From Dryas octopetala (taxonomy: Eukaryota > Streptophyta > Magnoliopsida > Rosales > Rosaceae): a DNA stretch of 64,000 nucleotides. This document shows, one piece after another, positions 29,085 through 41,368 of the stretch. The stretch's first letter is position 1. Each line of letters opens with the position of its first letter. The notes below the pieces were generated by a model that had not been told where the DNA came from, did not search any database, and saw nothing but the letters and a program-made list of their open reading frames with translations. A program made the position numbers and the translations under genes. The stretch covers positions 11,346,001 through 11,410,000 of the forward strand of contig OY992835.1 in the NCBI GenBank assembly GCA_963921425.1, read 5' to 3'.

Positions 29085-29298
29085 TGTTTGATGAGATAGT
29101 GCCACATCGCCAAGTAATTCCGGTCAGCAAAAGCCAAGCTGTCATTTAATTGATCTCTCAACGAATCAATGGACAAAAATTCATTTTTCAATTTAGATAA
29201 TAGATCAGGTAGATATTAGAAATATTTTAAAGTTCATGAACCCCGTTGAAATAGCTTATATAGTTATGTGTCTAAATTAAATTTATGCCTAAATTTTA

Positions 29299-30277
29299 TT
29301 TCTTTTATCTTAAATAAATTATCCATGACACGTGTCAAACTACGATTTACTCATAATGAGGAATGACTTCTTAAATGCGAAAAACCTATTACTGTACCTA
29401 TGTTCTGAGCCATGAATTTACCCAACACCATGTTATCTGGGGTAGGGAAAAGCATGGAAATTTTGGAAAGTCACTAACACTTTTAAGACCACACATTGAC
29501 TTGTAATCCTTACACCTCATCCACTAGTAATTTAGTAAATCCAAGAAAAGCATCCTACCCATCAGTGAAGCTTCCCCCAAAAGAAAGCAGCCATCATGTA
29601 TTGGGTAAAATAATCAAGTACCTTCCCACTCGATGAATTATTTAGTGAAAGCATGTCAAGTATTAATCCTCTCCATAATTATGCACAAGAACCCACATGC
29701 AACTTCACAAGTCCATAGGACCTGGCAGCCAAACCATGCATTTTTAGTAAGTTGGGACTTCTTTCAGTTCTAAATGGTTGGAATATTGTAGCATGATTCA
29801 CAGTATAACACAGACAAAAAAAAAAATCAACACGACCACGAAAGGCTCAATCAGTTTCAACCAAATAAAGCACCTCATGTTCAAGGGGCTGAGAAATTTA
29901 GTAAGGGGCAGAAAAACCAAACAAACAGCTGTTAAATCCAACTTAGCCACCAGCAGAATTATGCTACTACCAACTAGAATAATTCATGGCATTCATAGCT
30001 AAATGTTGAAAAGAGGAAGGGCCAAAAAAGATAGAAAAGAGAACTCAGCTTTCACTAAACACAGCTCAAGCACCCAATCATCTTTCCAATTCAAACCTAC
30101 AGCCCAACAAGGGCAGATCACATGATCATTGTCACAGAAAAGTGACATTTACAAAGCATGATTTGCAATTAATTTCTTTTAACTATAAACAAAATTGTTG
30201 CCTTTTGTATCTGAAGAAAACAAAAGATGCCTAACTTGGAGCAATACAAGCAATATAGTCAATTGCCACACACAAAA
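29299..30277. other. Spacer between the fold-back element and the CCT8 3' end
   Basis: No gene is recognised. The part adjoining 30277 should be the CCT8 3' UTR. An open frame at 29778-30002 shows no domain. Confidence 0.4.
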
Positions 30278-33200
30278 TTAGTCCTCGTCCATCCCTGCAG
30301 GCTGAGCACTCCTTGGGTTTGGGCCACCTGCTGGTTTTGCCATTATAATCTGCAACACAGTCAAAGCATTGTCAACAAACTTTATGATAAAAGATGATAT
30401 TGAACATCAAACATGCTTGTAATTAGATAAATGATTGTTGACGCTTAATTGATACTAATCATCAAAGCAGCTTTCATGTATTTTGTAATCTTAATTTTAT
30501 TTATTAATTTTCTAATAGTAAGTGCTTAATCATCGAGAGCCAAATCTTTGAAAAGCAACCTCGAACTTATGCACTCAGTTGTAATAAAGTGGGCATCCCT
30601 AACAGATGATATAACAGCAATACAGGTGAAACCCATAAGTCCATCCTTTCTTGTACATTTTCAAAATAAACCCCCTTCACTGTTCAATTGTTTATAAAAA
30701 TAAATTAAAAAAAGCCTTGTGGACCTGCTAAGCCAAGAACTCAAGCTTTTCAGTGAGAACTTATTAAACCCTTTTCAAATAGTGAAGTTAAACCAAGACA
30801 ACGAAATAACACATTCATTTTGAAAACATAAAACTAATTATGAGAGAATTAAATCATTTAGCCAACCAGAAAACCTATCAACCCAGCATATAACAATTTT
30901 CTCAATTTTCTATCAAGCCTTCTGCTCTGATGCCATATTTATTAAATAAATTCGACATTTCCTAAAAGTCACATTAAAAAATATGCTTTTTGAAAAGTAA
31001 AAATATCTACATTTGCTTCCATGCTTTTGAGTTAGAAAGGAGTTTGTGCGTGTGTGCTGTGAGTGTGTGCTTACTGATAAAGAAGCTCACAAATAGAAAA
31101 AAGAAAGATGAGAAAAAAAGAGAAGTAACATTATAAAAAATAATAAAGAAAAATAACAAACTAATCCATAACTCCTCAACAAACTAAACCAGATGTAGTC
31201 ACTATTTCATTTTTCCCCTATGGCCTGAAAGATGCAATTAGGGACTTAAAACTCAGAAAACCATTGACCAATGGTTAGTACCTGATCTACACGTAGTACA
31301 GTGCAGGCAGCATCAGCAGCATACTTGAGAGCAAAGAACCTGTAATATGCAGCCAACAAAGAATTAATGCCTATATCTCATTCGAAAGAACTTCTTGACC
31401 AAATACAACATAATGATTCCAATAAATCAATGAAAAAGAACTATCTACAATTAATAAAATATCCAATAAAATAACCTAATGAATCTTCACTATTTTCCAA
31501 CATACTATTGATCCTTTCATATAGCTGAAGCTCATACTGAGAATCCTTAATGATAAACCATCCACAGTATTCGTATAAACATTTTAAAAAATACTGGCTA
31601 TAGCTAAAAGATAACATTTTAAAATACAGAAATAAATAAAAAGATAAATAAAGCTTTCAAAATGGATACATCGCTATAGCTATTTATGCAAATGGAATGA
31701 ATGAAGAAAAAACAACTCGATGACTGGTTCTCATGGTGAGCAAAGGCCAATTAGCCATATTGAAACATCATCTCTCTGAACTAATGGCTATCAAAACGAC
31801 CAAAAAGGGATCAAACATCACAGTTGTAAATTGTAAAAACATACAATGCAATGAAAAGTTTTACATAAAAGCATAACTGTTATAGGACAAATAAAAGCTT
31901 ACTTAGTTATGTAGAGATCCCAAACATTTACAGTTGACACATCTTTGCAAAGGCCTTCCTCCAAGTCGATGCCAACTTTGGCATTTCCAGATGCATGTTC
32001 AGCATATAGAGAAGATATGATCTCCATTGCATTAAGCCCAGCATTCTCGGCCAGAGTTTTAGGCACCATCTCAAAACTTTCGGCAAACTTTGCTATAGCA
32101 TACTGCTCCAATCTGCAAATCATTGTATCTTTAGTAGGTTATCGTACTAATAATCAGAAAATAAAAATAAAAATCAAGGTCCGATAGTTGGTGTAGACCT
32201 CCACATTCTTTATGCTTTCAAGGACAACATATGAGCACGTTATGAGAGTGAAAATTCCAGATTCATCTAAAAGAACTCTAATTGATTCATATCAAATTCA
32301 CACCATCTACTACTATTTATTACCTTATCTCAACCACGCTTTTCCAGACACGTAATATTCATGATATATCTGTTCATTTCTTTCTTCTTTTCTTGTTGCT
32401 AGGAAAAATTTCCTTTACGTATTACATAACTTTGATTTGTATTTAAAAATGTAACAACTGGTGTTGCTGTCTGGTTAGGTTGTAATACCCATGTCGCTCT
32501 TCAAAAGATTACTGAAGTTCTAGGAAGTTTTTTTATGAGACACTGAAGTTTTGGGAAGTTAATGGGATACAATCTTATATTTGTAAGCATCTTGCATACT
32601 TGGATTGTGCCCCCATCGCGCATTTTCAATAAAATATAAAGTATGACTTCACTCTGTTACACAGAACATTACATGGCCATTTCCACCACTGTTGGTGATC
32701 ATTGGTCATCTTTGCACCTGATTATACAAAAAAGTTTTCATAGAATCACTAAAAATCTCTAGGAGTGGTGCACACCTAAAATAAATAAAAAAGGCAGAGA
32801 CAATTTACCCTGTTTCTTTAAAAGAGAATTCCTTTACTCTCCTGGCTAACTCAATTTCAGTTGCTGCAGCTCCAGGAACAATTCGGCTATCCCTGCACAT
32901 AGCCTGACAATGAAATGCATAAAGAAAGCAAGATATTAGAGTCAGTGGATTGGGTAACTGATTAAAACATTATTTTAAAAGTTCCAGAGAATCATATGCT
33001 AACAATGATTGCAGAGGTAAAACAAAACCAGCCTAACAAGAACACAAATGCCAAATGACCCACATACGTTACCTTGTAAGTGTTCACTCCATCATCAACT
33101 GCTCTTTCAAGGTCATCTAATATACTATCAGTACTTCCCCGTAGGACCACAGTGGATACAGAGTTACCACCTTCTTCGTTCTTCACAACAGTTACCTACA

Positions 33201-36200
33201 TAATAAATCAGTGGACATATTAACAAGTGAAAAGAAAAAACACAAAGCCGCCAAGAATAAGCAAATTTATAGACAAAATACTGTCAAAGAAAACACCTAC
33301 AGCATACCCTAACACCAGCAATTTCCTCAACTGAGACAGAGTCAACATATCCCAGATCATCTGGGTTAGGCTGGCTAAGCTTCAACTGTTGCAAAAATAC
33401 AAAGTATATTAGAACCATTCAATAAGGCTTTCATATAGCATCAAACTCTAGCAAAATTACCATTGCAACAGCACCCGTTGTACGGCAAAACCGTCTCAAT
33501 TCAAATTTTGAACTGATTTTCAGCACCATGAGCCTGGAATCAAGAACTTAACAATTAAAACAATAGAATAGCTCAAGGATCTCTAAAGAGACCAAAATAA
33601 CTTTAAAATGAGTGTTAAATATTGAAGTGTCTATCTAAAGTCATCAGTCTCAAATTATGCTACAAGTACAACATTAGAACATAGATGCATACATCACGTA
33701 GGAGAAGGATTGTAAAAAATAAAAAATAAAACAAGACATTAGAAATTGACACTTACTTGTAACGTTCACAGAAATGTAGTGCCATCTCTCCAACTGCAGC
33801 TCCACTGACAATTACTTTAGCACCTGAGTCAGCAACTGCTTTGATGAGCTCCTCAATTTTAGCTTCTTCAGTTTTTGCATAATTTTGTAGCTACAATATG
33901 CCAAGAAAACACTTATTATAAGACATTTTTAGTGACAGATCAACAACATAAGATCGAATTTTGCAGATAAATAATGGAATCAGATAGGCAAAGGCAATTC
34001 CTATATCCAAGCAAAGCAAGAAAGAATATCAAAATATTAATTTACAGACAACTTTCATATTCCAGGACTACAGTAATAGACATCAGTATACTGCCAATGC
34101 CTAGAAAAGGAAAAGTACAAAACAGTTTACAATACAATATAAATAAATCATGACATAAAAACCTGAGAATTTTAAACCCATCCAATATGTTACCAAGAAT
34201 CAACTTCCTGATATAAAAACTAAATAAATAAAATAATAATCAAAAGTCGATGCATAAAAATCGATGACTTTAAAATAGCTTGTTTGCAGAATATAGTTCC
34301 ACTGCCACAATTCCTTGTAATCTGCAGGATCTAAGATGTTCGTTGAATGTCGCCTACATAAAGAGGCTTGCTTATACATAAGGGCTTCTCATCAGCGTTT
34401 AAGAACCCATGTCAGCCTAACAGTGTCTTTAACAAGAAAAATCAGTCTCCTACATATGGATGTGCAAATACATTTATATATATATATATATATATAAATG
34501 TACATGTGTACCAATGACATGTTCAAGAATCAAATAAAACGAACAACTATATACAGATCCTACTGCATAATTGCATTCCAAGGGGTCTAGAGTTTACAAT
34601 AATTTCAATCAGAAACAATGAGACTTCAATGGATTTGGTTGGTACTTAACCATCCTCATTTGTAAGTACACAGGTTTTAGTATCATGGTTAAACTAAAAA
34701 CTATGTTTAGGGGACCAGAACAGTTGATTCTCTACCGAATAAAGCATTATCAGCAACAATTAAATGTTATTGTTCTATTGCTTTTACAACTCTAGATATA
34801 TTATTTTTCCAAAACTACAAGTTCTCCAACAAGAAACACAAAGAGAATATTTTTGCCAACCATCAGCACAGAAGTAACACTCAGCTGCAATTCTAATACG
34901 CTTGACTCACAACCAACTCAAGTGCTACAGACCTGAAGGCAAGCATATTAAAGCACAAACACACACGCACAGAGAGAGACAGAGACAGAGACAGAGAAAG
35001 GGAGGGAGTGACATCTAGATAATCAGGATTATTATAAAAGACTTCTCAAAAATAACTGCAATGCAGAAAGAATCTTCCTCTTCAACAAGTACCTGTTCAG
35101 CAGTATGAATTAGGACAGTTCCTTTGGTCTCAGTTGCAGAGGTATCAACACCACCAGCAAACACAGCAACCTGAAAATATATAGCCGAAGTTACAAGCTG
35201 AGCAACCCAAACTCTTCAACCACACATTTATACCATATAAAAAGGTTATAAGGTTTTATAATAAAAAATAGCAATGGGATTGCACAATAAAAAACAAGTA
35301 TGACCTAGTATAAAGATTATAAACTACAATAGAAGCGCATTTGAAGTTTAGCAACCAGGACCACAAAGTTAGTAAATATTTTTTATCTCAGTAGTTCAAA
35401 AACACAAACACACACATAATATTAACAACAATTTTAGGTCACCTAATCCAATCTATCTTTACAATTCAACAATCTAGAAATGAAACATTAAAGCACTTCT
35501 AAAACAATCAAAGTACAACTCAGAGCTAAAACAATCATGAATACTCACAAAACGTTGCTAAAATGACAACTCAAATTAGTAAATCTGTCAAAGTTTATAA
35601 TAGACCCTGAACAAACACAACAATTCATTTAATGGAACATGCGCACGCACACACACATATAATTATATACGTTATGCAAAAGTGAATATATATATGTAAA
35701 AGAGTGCTAACCTTGGCCTTCTCCATTTGCTTTATACTCCCCAAGGCATCACTTTTCAACACCATGCCTCGAACTACTGTACAATTATGCAAACCCCCAC
35801 CCACGATTTTTGCAACACGTACATTGTCCACATTAAAGCTTTCTGGGTTCTTCGGGCAAACTTGTATACATGACTACATTGTCCAATAAAAGAGTTACAC
35901 TTAGAACCTGTTTATAAATAGTGACATACTCTTCCTTTGTTTTCTTGTAAATAGGCAGAGTAGCTGACATAGAAATTAGTCAATAATAAATAAGGGTATG
36001 CAAGTTATAATTACATCGGCAACTAGTGAGGCTAAGATATCTTCTTGTCCGAATTGCTTGCTGGCAACTGCACCTCTCATCCTGGAAACCACTTGTTCTT
36101 TCTTGCGCACATCCATATTCTCAGAACCTTCCTCAACCAGTTCATCTAAGATTTCAATTGTCTGAAATATTCAAAAACCAAAACAAAAAAAAACAAAAAA

Positions 36201-36806
36201 CAAAAATCAGATAGAATAAATCTAATAACCCAAAACAGTGAGCAAAGCATTGACAAACCTTTTTAATAGCTTTAGTGTATCCACTAATGATCTCACTTGG
36301 ATGCAGGCCCATTCTGATGAGCTCCTCTGCATTTTGCAGGAGCTCCCCAGCAAAGGAAATGGTCAAATTAGCCCCATCACCAATCTCCTCCTGTTGAGCC
36401 TTGGCTGCCAAAACCAAAAGCTTGGCAGCAGGATGCTGAACCTCAAGCTCATTGACAATGGTGGCAGCATCATTTGTGACAAAAAGCTTGTCCAAATGAT
36501 TGATTACCATCTTATTCATACCTAAGTAGTGAGTAAACAACAAAAAACTAAGAAATAAACAAATAAAACTACTACTTGCAAATGGGTTCTGACTGTTATA
36601 GAAATCTGATTCAACTGTTGCAGAAAGACTGTGACTTTGAGAGTAAGAAAAGCGATACCATTCGGACCCAGAGAAGTGCGAGTGATGGTGGAAAGTTGCT
36701 TGCAGGCATCGATGTTCTTGATCACCGCTTCGTCCAAACCAGAGAGGTGCTTGTGCCCCTCCTTCAGCATTGATTGTATTCCGTACGGCTGCATTCCAAA
36801 ACCCAT
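30278..36806 (-). CDS. CCT8: T-complex protein 1 subunit theta (CCT8), cytosolic chaperonin, 13 exons
   Basis: Exons in order: 36806-36659, 36521-36259, 36161-36015, 35873-35712, 35170-35093, 33890-33757, 33533-33461, 33385-33308, 33195-33073, 32903-32809, 32112-31903, 31339-31282, 30349-30278. Together they encode 546 aa, against about 549 in Arabidopsis. CCT8 is one of eight subunits of the cytosolic CCT/TRiC ring, an ATP-driven foldase for actin, tubulin and other clients. In plants it has been tied to trafficking of KNOX proteins through plasmodesmata (family knowledge). Sequence marks are MQPYGIQSMLKEGHKHLSGLDEAV, RTSLGPNGMNKMVIN, the theta-type GDGANLTISFAGELL (97 onward), CRTTGAVAMLKLS, VVLRGSTDSILDDLERA, VPGAAATEIELA and the end MAKPAGGPNPRSAQPAGMDED. 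Intron 5 is about 1.2 kb. A telo-box lies about 35 bp upstream of the ATG. Confidence 0.96.
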
Positions 36807-36838
36807 CTTCTCCTTCCTTCTTTTTCCACCAAAACCTT

Positions 36839-36846
36839 AAACCCTA
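36839..36846 (+). promoter_or_regulatory. Telo-box AAACCCTA upstream of CCT8
   Basis: AAACCCTA followed by G lies 33 bases upstream of the CCT8 start codon. Telo-boxes are common near starts of plant genes for protein synthesis and folding. Confidence 0.6.
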
Positions 36847-36982
36847 GAAATGGCTGCCCGACCCTGCTCTCTGCAACTGAAGAGTGAAGCCCTTACTCTC
36901 AGCCCAGACTCTTCTCGGAGTTTCTTAAAAGTAATCAAGGCGTTGGCTAACATTACACACTATTTCTCAAGTTTTATTTTCT

Positions 36983-37315
36983 GGATTAAATACAAAATTG
37001 GTCTACGAACTTTACACTATTTTTTAATTTAGTTCATTAATTATAAAAAATATCAATTTAATCTATAAAGTTTTTAAGTTGTACCAAAACAGTACAAATG
37101 TTAACTTTCATCAGAAAATTAATGGTATTGGTCACATGAAAATGTGATGAACAAACTAAAATGCCCCTAAAAATGTGGTCACTTATTATGCACATGACCA
37201 AATTCTGTTAAATTTTTCGATAGAAGTTAACGTTTGTACTGCTTTGGTACAACTTAAACAGTTTGTAAACCAAATTGACACTTTTTATAGTTAATAGACC
37301 AAATTGAAATTCACC
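36983..37315. repeat. Small fold-back (MITE-like) repeat
   Basis: The left half (ATTGGTCTACGAAC... AAGTTGTACCAAAACAGTAC) is the inverted match of the right half (GTACTGCTTTGGTACAACTT ... AGACCAAATTGAAAT). About 150 bp on each side pair imperfectly. I could not find a clean target duplication, so the family is open. Confidence 0.6.
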
Positions 37316-38102
37316 TTAACCATTTTAAAGAGTTTAAAATAGAGTGCTGCTATTTACACACTTTTTTTTTTTCTTTTTGCACATCTTTTTTCTCTTTTTT
37401 CCTTCTACATTCTTCTAAAATTTAAAAATTACATTTCTCAATGCAACACAGCTCCATCAACTCTGACAAAAAAAAAAAAAAACCATACACAACCCGACCA
37501 CCTAACTCCCTCTCTCCCCCTCCCTCACCGACCACCTCCCTTCCTCCATTTATGTCTCTGTCTGGCAACAACAACCTCGTCCCACCCCTTCTCAGCCCCT
37601 CCTTCTCCCTCACCCCGACCACCTCCCTCTCTCCCTCCCTCCCTCCATTTATGTCTATGTCCAGTGACAACAACCACCGCCCGCCCCTTCCCAACCTTTC
37701 CTCACTCACCCCGACCACCTCCCTCCCTCCCCCTCCCTCATTTTCTGTCTCTGTCCAGCTCCAACAACAACCCCAACTCACCCCCTCCGGCGACCACTCT
37801 CTCTATGTCTCTCTCTCCACCTTAAAAAAATATTGCAGGTGATGGCTGGTTCGCTGGGCCAGTGCCAAATTTAGTGGTTTCGATCGGCAAATACCTGCCA
37901 AACAAAACCAAAGGTTTCGGCACTGGCCCACCGAACAAGCCACCACCCGCCGAACAAAACCATAGGTTCCGGCGAGTTCATCGTTTCCGACGGTGGGGAA
38001 GAAGAGTGAGGGAGAAGGAGAAGGAGAGTGAGGTGAGAGAGAGTGGGTTCGGGAGAAAGAAGGAAAGTAATCGAGGAGATAGATTGGGCTGGGGAGGGAG
38101 GT

Positions 38103-38243
38103 GGTCGGGGTGACTGGTAAGGGAAGGGCTGGTGATTGGTGAGTAGAGGGGCTACTGGTCGGGGTGACTGGTAAGGAAGGGGCTGGTGATTGGTGAGTAG
38201 AGAGGCTACTGGTTGAGGTGACTGGTGAGTAGAGGGGCTGCTG
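38103..38243 (+). repeat. Tandem repeat, about 54-bp unit, 2.6 copies
   Basis: Units begin GGTCGGGGTGACTGGTAAGG and end GAGTAGAGGGGCTACT. The second copy differs at a few sites and the third is shortened. Confidence 0.85.
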
Positions 38244-40526
38244 GGTTTGTGTTTTTTTTTTATAAATTGATGGGGGGTATGTTGGGTGAGGAGGGAAGGA
38301 GAGAGTGGGAAAGAGAGGGAGGGGTGTGTTTGGTCTTTTCTCTTTGATTGTTTTTATTTTTTTTAAGTGGGGTGTGCAAAAGAAAAAAAATTGTGTGCAA
38401 ATAGTAGCTCTCTTAAAATATGGCCAAATTACGTTTTCGACCCTCGGGCCAAGGTTTTTTTTTTGTCATTATAAATGACTTTCAATTTTTTAGATTTTTT
38501 ACAAAAATAATCTTTAAAGTGAGGTCTAAAAAATGAATTGTTCAAATTATGAGATTATATCGATAGCCCAAAAAATTGATTTAACTTTATATTACCTTGT
38601 TAACAATAAAACTGAGTTTTAGTTTAAAACATTTCACTAAATGGTTGATTCAATCTTGTATTGAAGAATGAAGACCTGCTGCACGTACGTAGTTTCAAAC
38701 AAACCTTCCGCGCATGTTGTAATATCTCCATTAACTTATGTACCCTGGGGACTAAGGCTGATGAGGTATTCTGCAAGAAAATTTCATCCATATCCTAAGA
38801 ATGATGGTCCAAAGGTCCATTGTTCTAATGCCGAAGAAAAGTAGCCTCTAAAAGCTAGTCCTGAAATAAAAAATAAAAAATTCTACAATAGTAAATGAAA
38901 ATGGTAAATTTTGTTCCTTTGAGCTGTATTAGAAATTTAGAATGCAGTTCTTCTCTGGTATATTTTGTTACACCAGTTCCAAAGGTGTTGATATAAGCAT
39001 CTATACATTACTTTGAGCCTAAATGTTACTGTTTCTAGTCCCGTCACTTCAGTTGTATGCCGTACACGTGGCAGTTAGTGGCTTATGATGAATATATATT
39101 GTACGGCAGTTTGTGGCTTACGATGAATATATATGAGCTTCGCACGTGTAATGTAGGAGGAGGCATAATAAATTTTCTGAGGGAAATTCATGTTGATGCA
39201 AAAATTCGTAAAAGAGATGCAACAACTTGAGGTGAATGATTTGGCTGTTTGGAAGCCTTGTTGAATGATGAGTTGGATGTGATTTGGATGTTGATTTGAG
39301 ATGATCAAGATTTTCTGAACTTCTAGTTGAAACTGATGAGATCTTTCTGCATGAACACAAGATCCAAGGAGAAGGACTGGTATGGTACCAACTAAATACA
39401 CTCCTATGTTGAAGTTAGTGAAGTGTATTTGAAGGTGTTTGTGTAAGAAAAAGGAAGAACAAATGATGAACTTGAGAGAATATGAATAACAAGGCAAAAT
39501 CTTCTAGGTTATTCTTAGTTGATTATGTGTTCTTTTTTGAATGGTCTTCTTTGTGTAAATGTGAATATATTTGTCTTTGTGCACATAGCTGGGTATATAT
39601 AGGCAAAAGAAGTAGTGAATGTTAAGTTACCTGCATGGAGATGGATGGTTGAGACAAGGCCACACACTCAGTCATGAACAGTAGCATGCATATCTACCCA
39701 CCTCCTTTGTATTCAATGCAGCATTAAATGCAAGCATTAAAGATCAAATGGTATGCCCTAATAGTCATGACTGTGAGCTGGGAATGTCTCATCTATCAGG
39801 GTGCTATGTCAGGGATATTCAAGCATGACGGTTCGTCTCAACTTTGATCTTCTAGGATGGCGGCGGGACCCGAGCCAAGCCGATCACAGATATTTTTCAC
39901 ACACAGATATGAAAATTATATATGATCGGATCGGACATGGATGAACCTGTCTGGAAAGATCCAATGAATAGTGTAGCGACCATCTCCAATGGTGATCTAG
40001 TAGTTATTGGATTTTTTGAGAGGATGATCACCTCTTGTCGAGCAGAATCGATCTGAGATATCCAAAAAAAGATGAACACTCAAATTCTTAGAAAATCTTA
40101 AGGTCGGTTCGGATCAGATTTGGGAGATCCACCGGGATGAGCCAATCCGATATGACCAAAAAATGTGTTGCTGAGCTGGCATGGTGACGTGGAGGCTTAA
40201 GTTTGACCGAGTTGATCATTGAAAAGTCAGAGTTGAAAAAGGATCCGACCAACCACGTGTTGATCTGTGATTGGTTATTAAATCCATGTGGATTTATCCG
40301 CAAACAATTCAATGAATGAAGGATGATTGGTGGATGATGTAGTGAATTCTACACTGCGGGTTTCATGGACTATCTCTATCTACAAAACTGTAAGGTGTTC
40401 TGTGTTTTGGTGGATGGAAGCATGAGAGGGTTGGTATCAAACAAGAAATGATACTTGAGTTATTTATGATAGTATATTGGATTTTGGAAATGAGAATTTC
40501 TTCACGATTGAAATCAAATTCATGGT

Positions 40527-41216
40527 TGTTCATATGACTAATCATCTGCGCATAACGACAAGTCACATAAGGCTTAACGTCATGTCGTTTGGGCCTGGGC
40601 ACAAAGGATAAGCCCCTCCTAAAGTTCCTGGGCTCCGACCCTTCCTGGGCTCCTAGCCCCTGACCTCTTAGGCTCCGGCCTCCTAGGCTCCGGCCTCATA
40701 GGCTCCGGCCCCCTAGGCTCCGACCTCCTAGGCTCCGGCCTCATAGGCTCCGGCCTCCTAAGCTCCAGCCTTCTAGGCCCCGACCCGTGTCAACTCACTC
40801 GGATCCTCAAGACCGGTGACACGTGGCGCTCCTACAGTGCAAGCCATCACAAGGGACACGTGTCATCACCGGATTGGTTGACACTCTTCCAAAGGTACTA
40901 TAAAAGAGGTACCTTCTTGCCACAAAAGGACAACTGAAATCATTATTATACTATTCACTCACTCTGCTCTCAGATCTCTCTGAACACTGACTTGAGCGTC
41001 GGAGGAGCTTTGGCCGGCACCACACCGGTGCCCTTCCCGCTCACTTTTGTGTACCTGTGCAGGGTGCTTTGGATATCATTCTCTCTCATTACTCACCAGT
41101 CGGACCCAGCTACCCGTTCATGCCCCACTTCGACGTGTCATCCACTCAGTGGTGGGTCAACGGGCCTACGTGGTTCGACTCGACGTTGACTGCTTTACCA
41201 TTTTTGGGCATCAACA
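40527..41216 (+). repeat. Left LTR of the Gypsy element
   Basis: 690 bp, TG...CA. It contains an array of about 15-bp units on CCTAGGCTCCGGC (about 40615-40790) and a TATA-like TATAAAAG at 40899-40906. Confidence 0.95.
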
Positions 41217-41217
41217 G

Positions 41218-41236
41218 TTTGGCGCCGTCTGTGGGA
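41218..41236 (+). other. Primer-binding site of the Gypsy element
   Basis: TTGGCGCCGTCTGTGGGAA lies one base inside the left LTR, the usual place and a sequence type known from plant Gypsy elements. Confidence 0.75.
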
Positions 41237-41368
41237 AACTTACAACTTTTTCCCATTGAATTCTCTACCCTCAGTTGAGGTGCAAAAACCTTCCGAGCTT
41301 CCGAGCTCCCGAGCTTCCGAGCTCCCTAGCTTCCGAGCTTCCTAGCTTCCGAGCTACCGACCCTCACA

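Larger units (their letters stand above)
28544..29289. mobile_element. Mutator-like fold-back element with 9-bp target duplication and E2F-type motifs
   Basis: The left end GGTATAAATTCAATTTAGAC is matched by the reverse complement of the right end (GGCATAAATTTAATTTAGAC), with the inverted repeat continuing through ACATAACTATATA and GCTATTTCAACGGG. The exact 9-bp duplication TAAATTTTA lies at 28535-28543 and 29290-29298. The centre holds a second, tighter palindrome built on GTCAGGGGTTAGGTGGACCC. Three GGCGGGAAA (TTTCCCGCC) motifs are present. No transposase frame is seen. The element lies about 400 bp upstream of the PNSB2-like start. Confidence 0.85.
36847..40526. other. 3.7-kb intergenic region between CCT8 and the Gypsy element
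   Basis: No gene is supported. It holds a small fold-back repeat (about 36983-37315), a C/T-rich low-complexity stretch (about 37490-37820) whose open frames are artefacts of composition, a 54-bp tandem repeat (38103-38243) and 2 kb of unremarkable DNA up to the LTR element. Confidence 0.5.

Noticed and set aside
37441-37842. Open frame of 133 codons rich in Pro, Ser and Thr, with an overlapping frame on the other strand
   Set aside because: Both frames arise from a C/T-rich low-complexity tract and show no domain.
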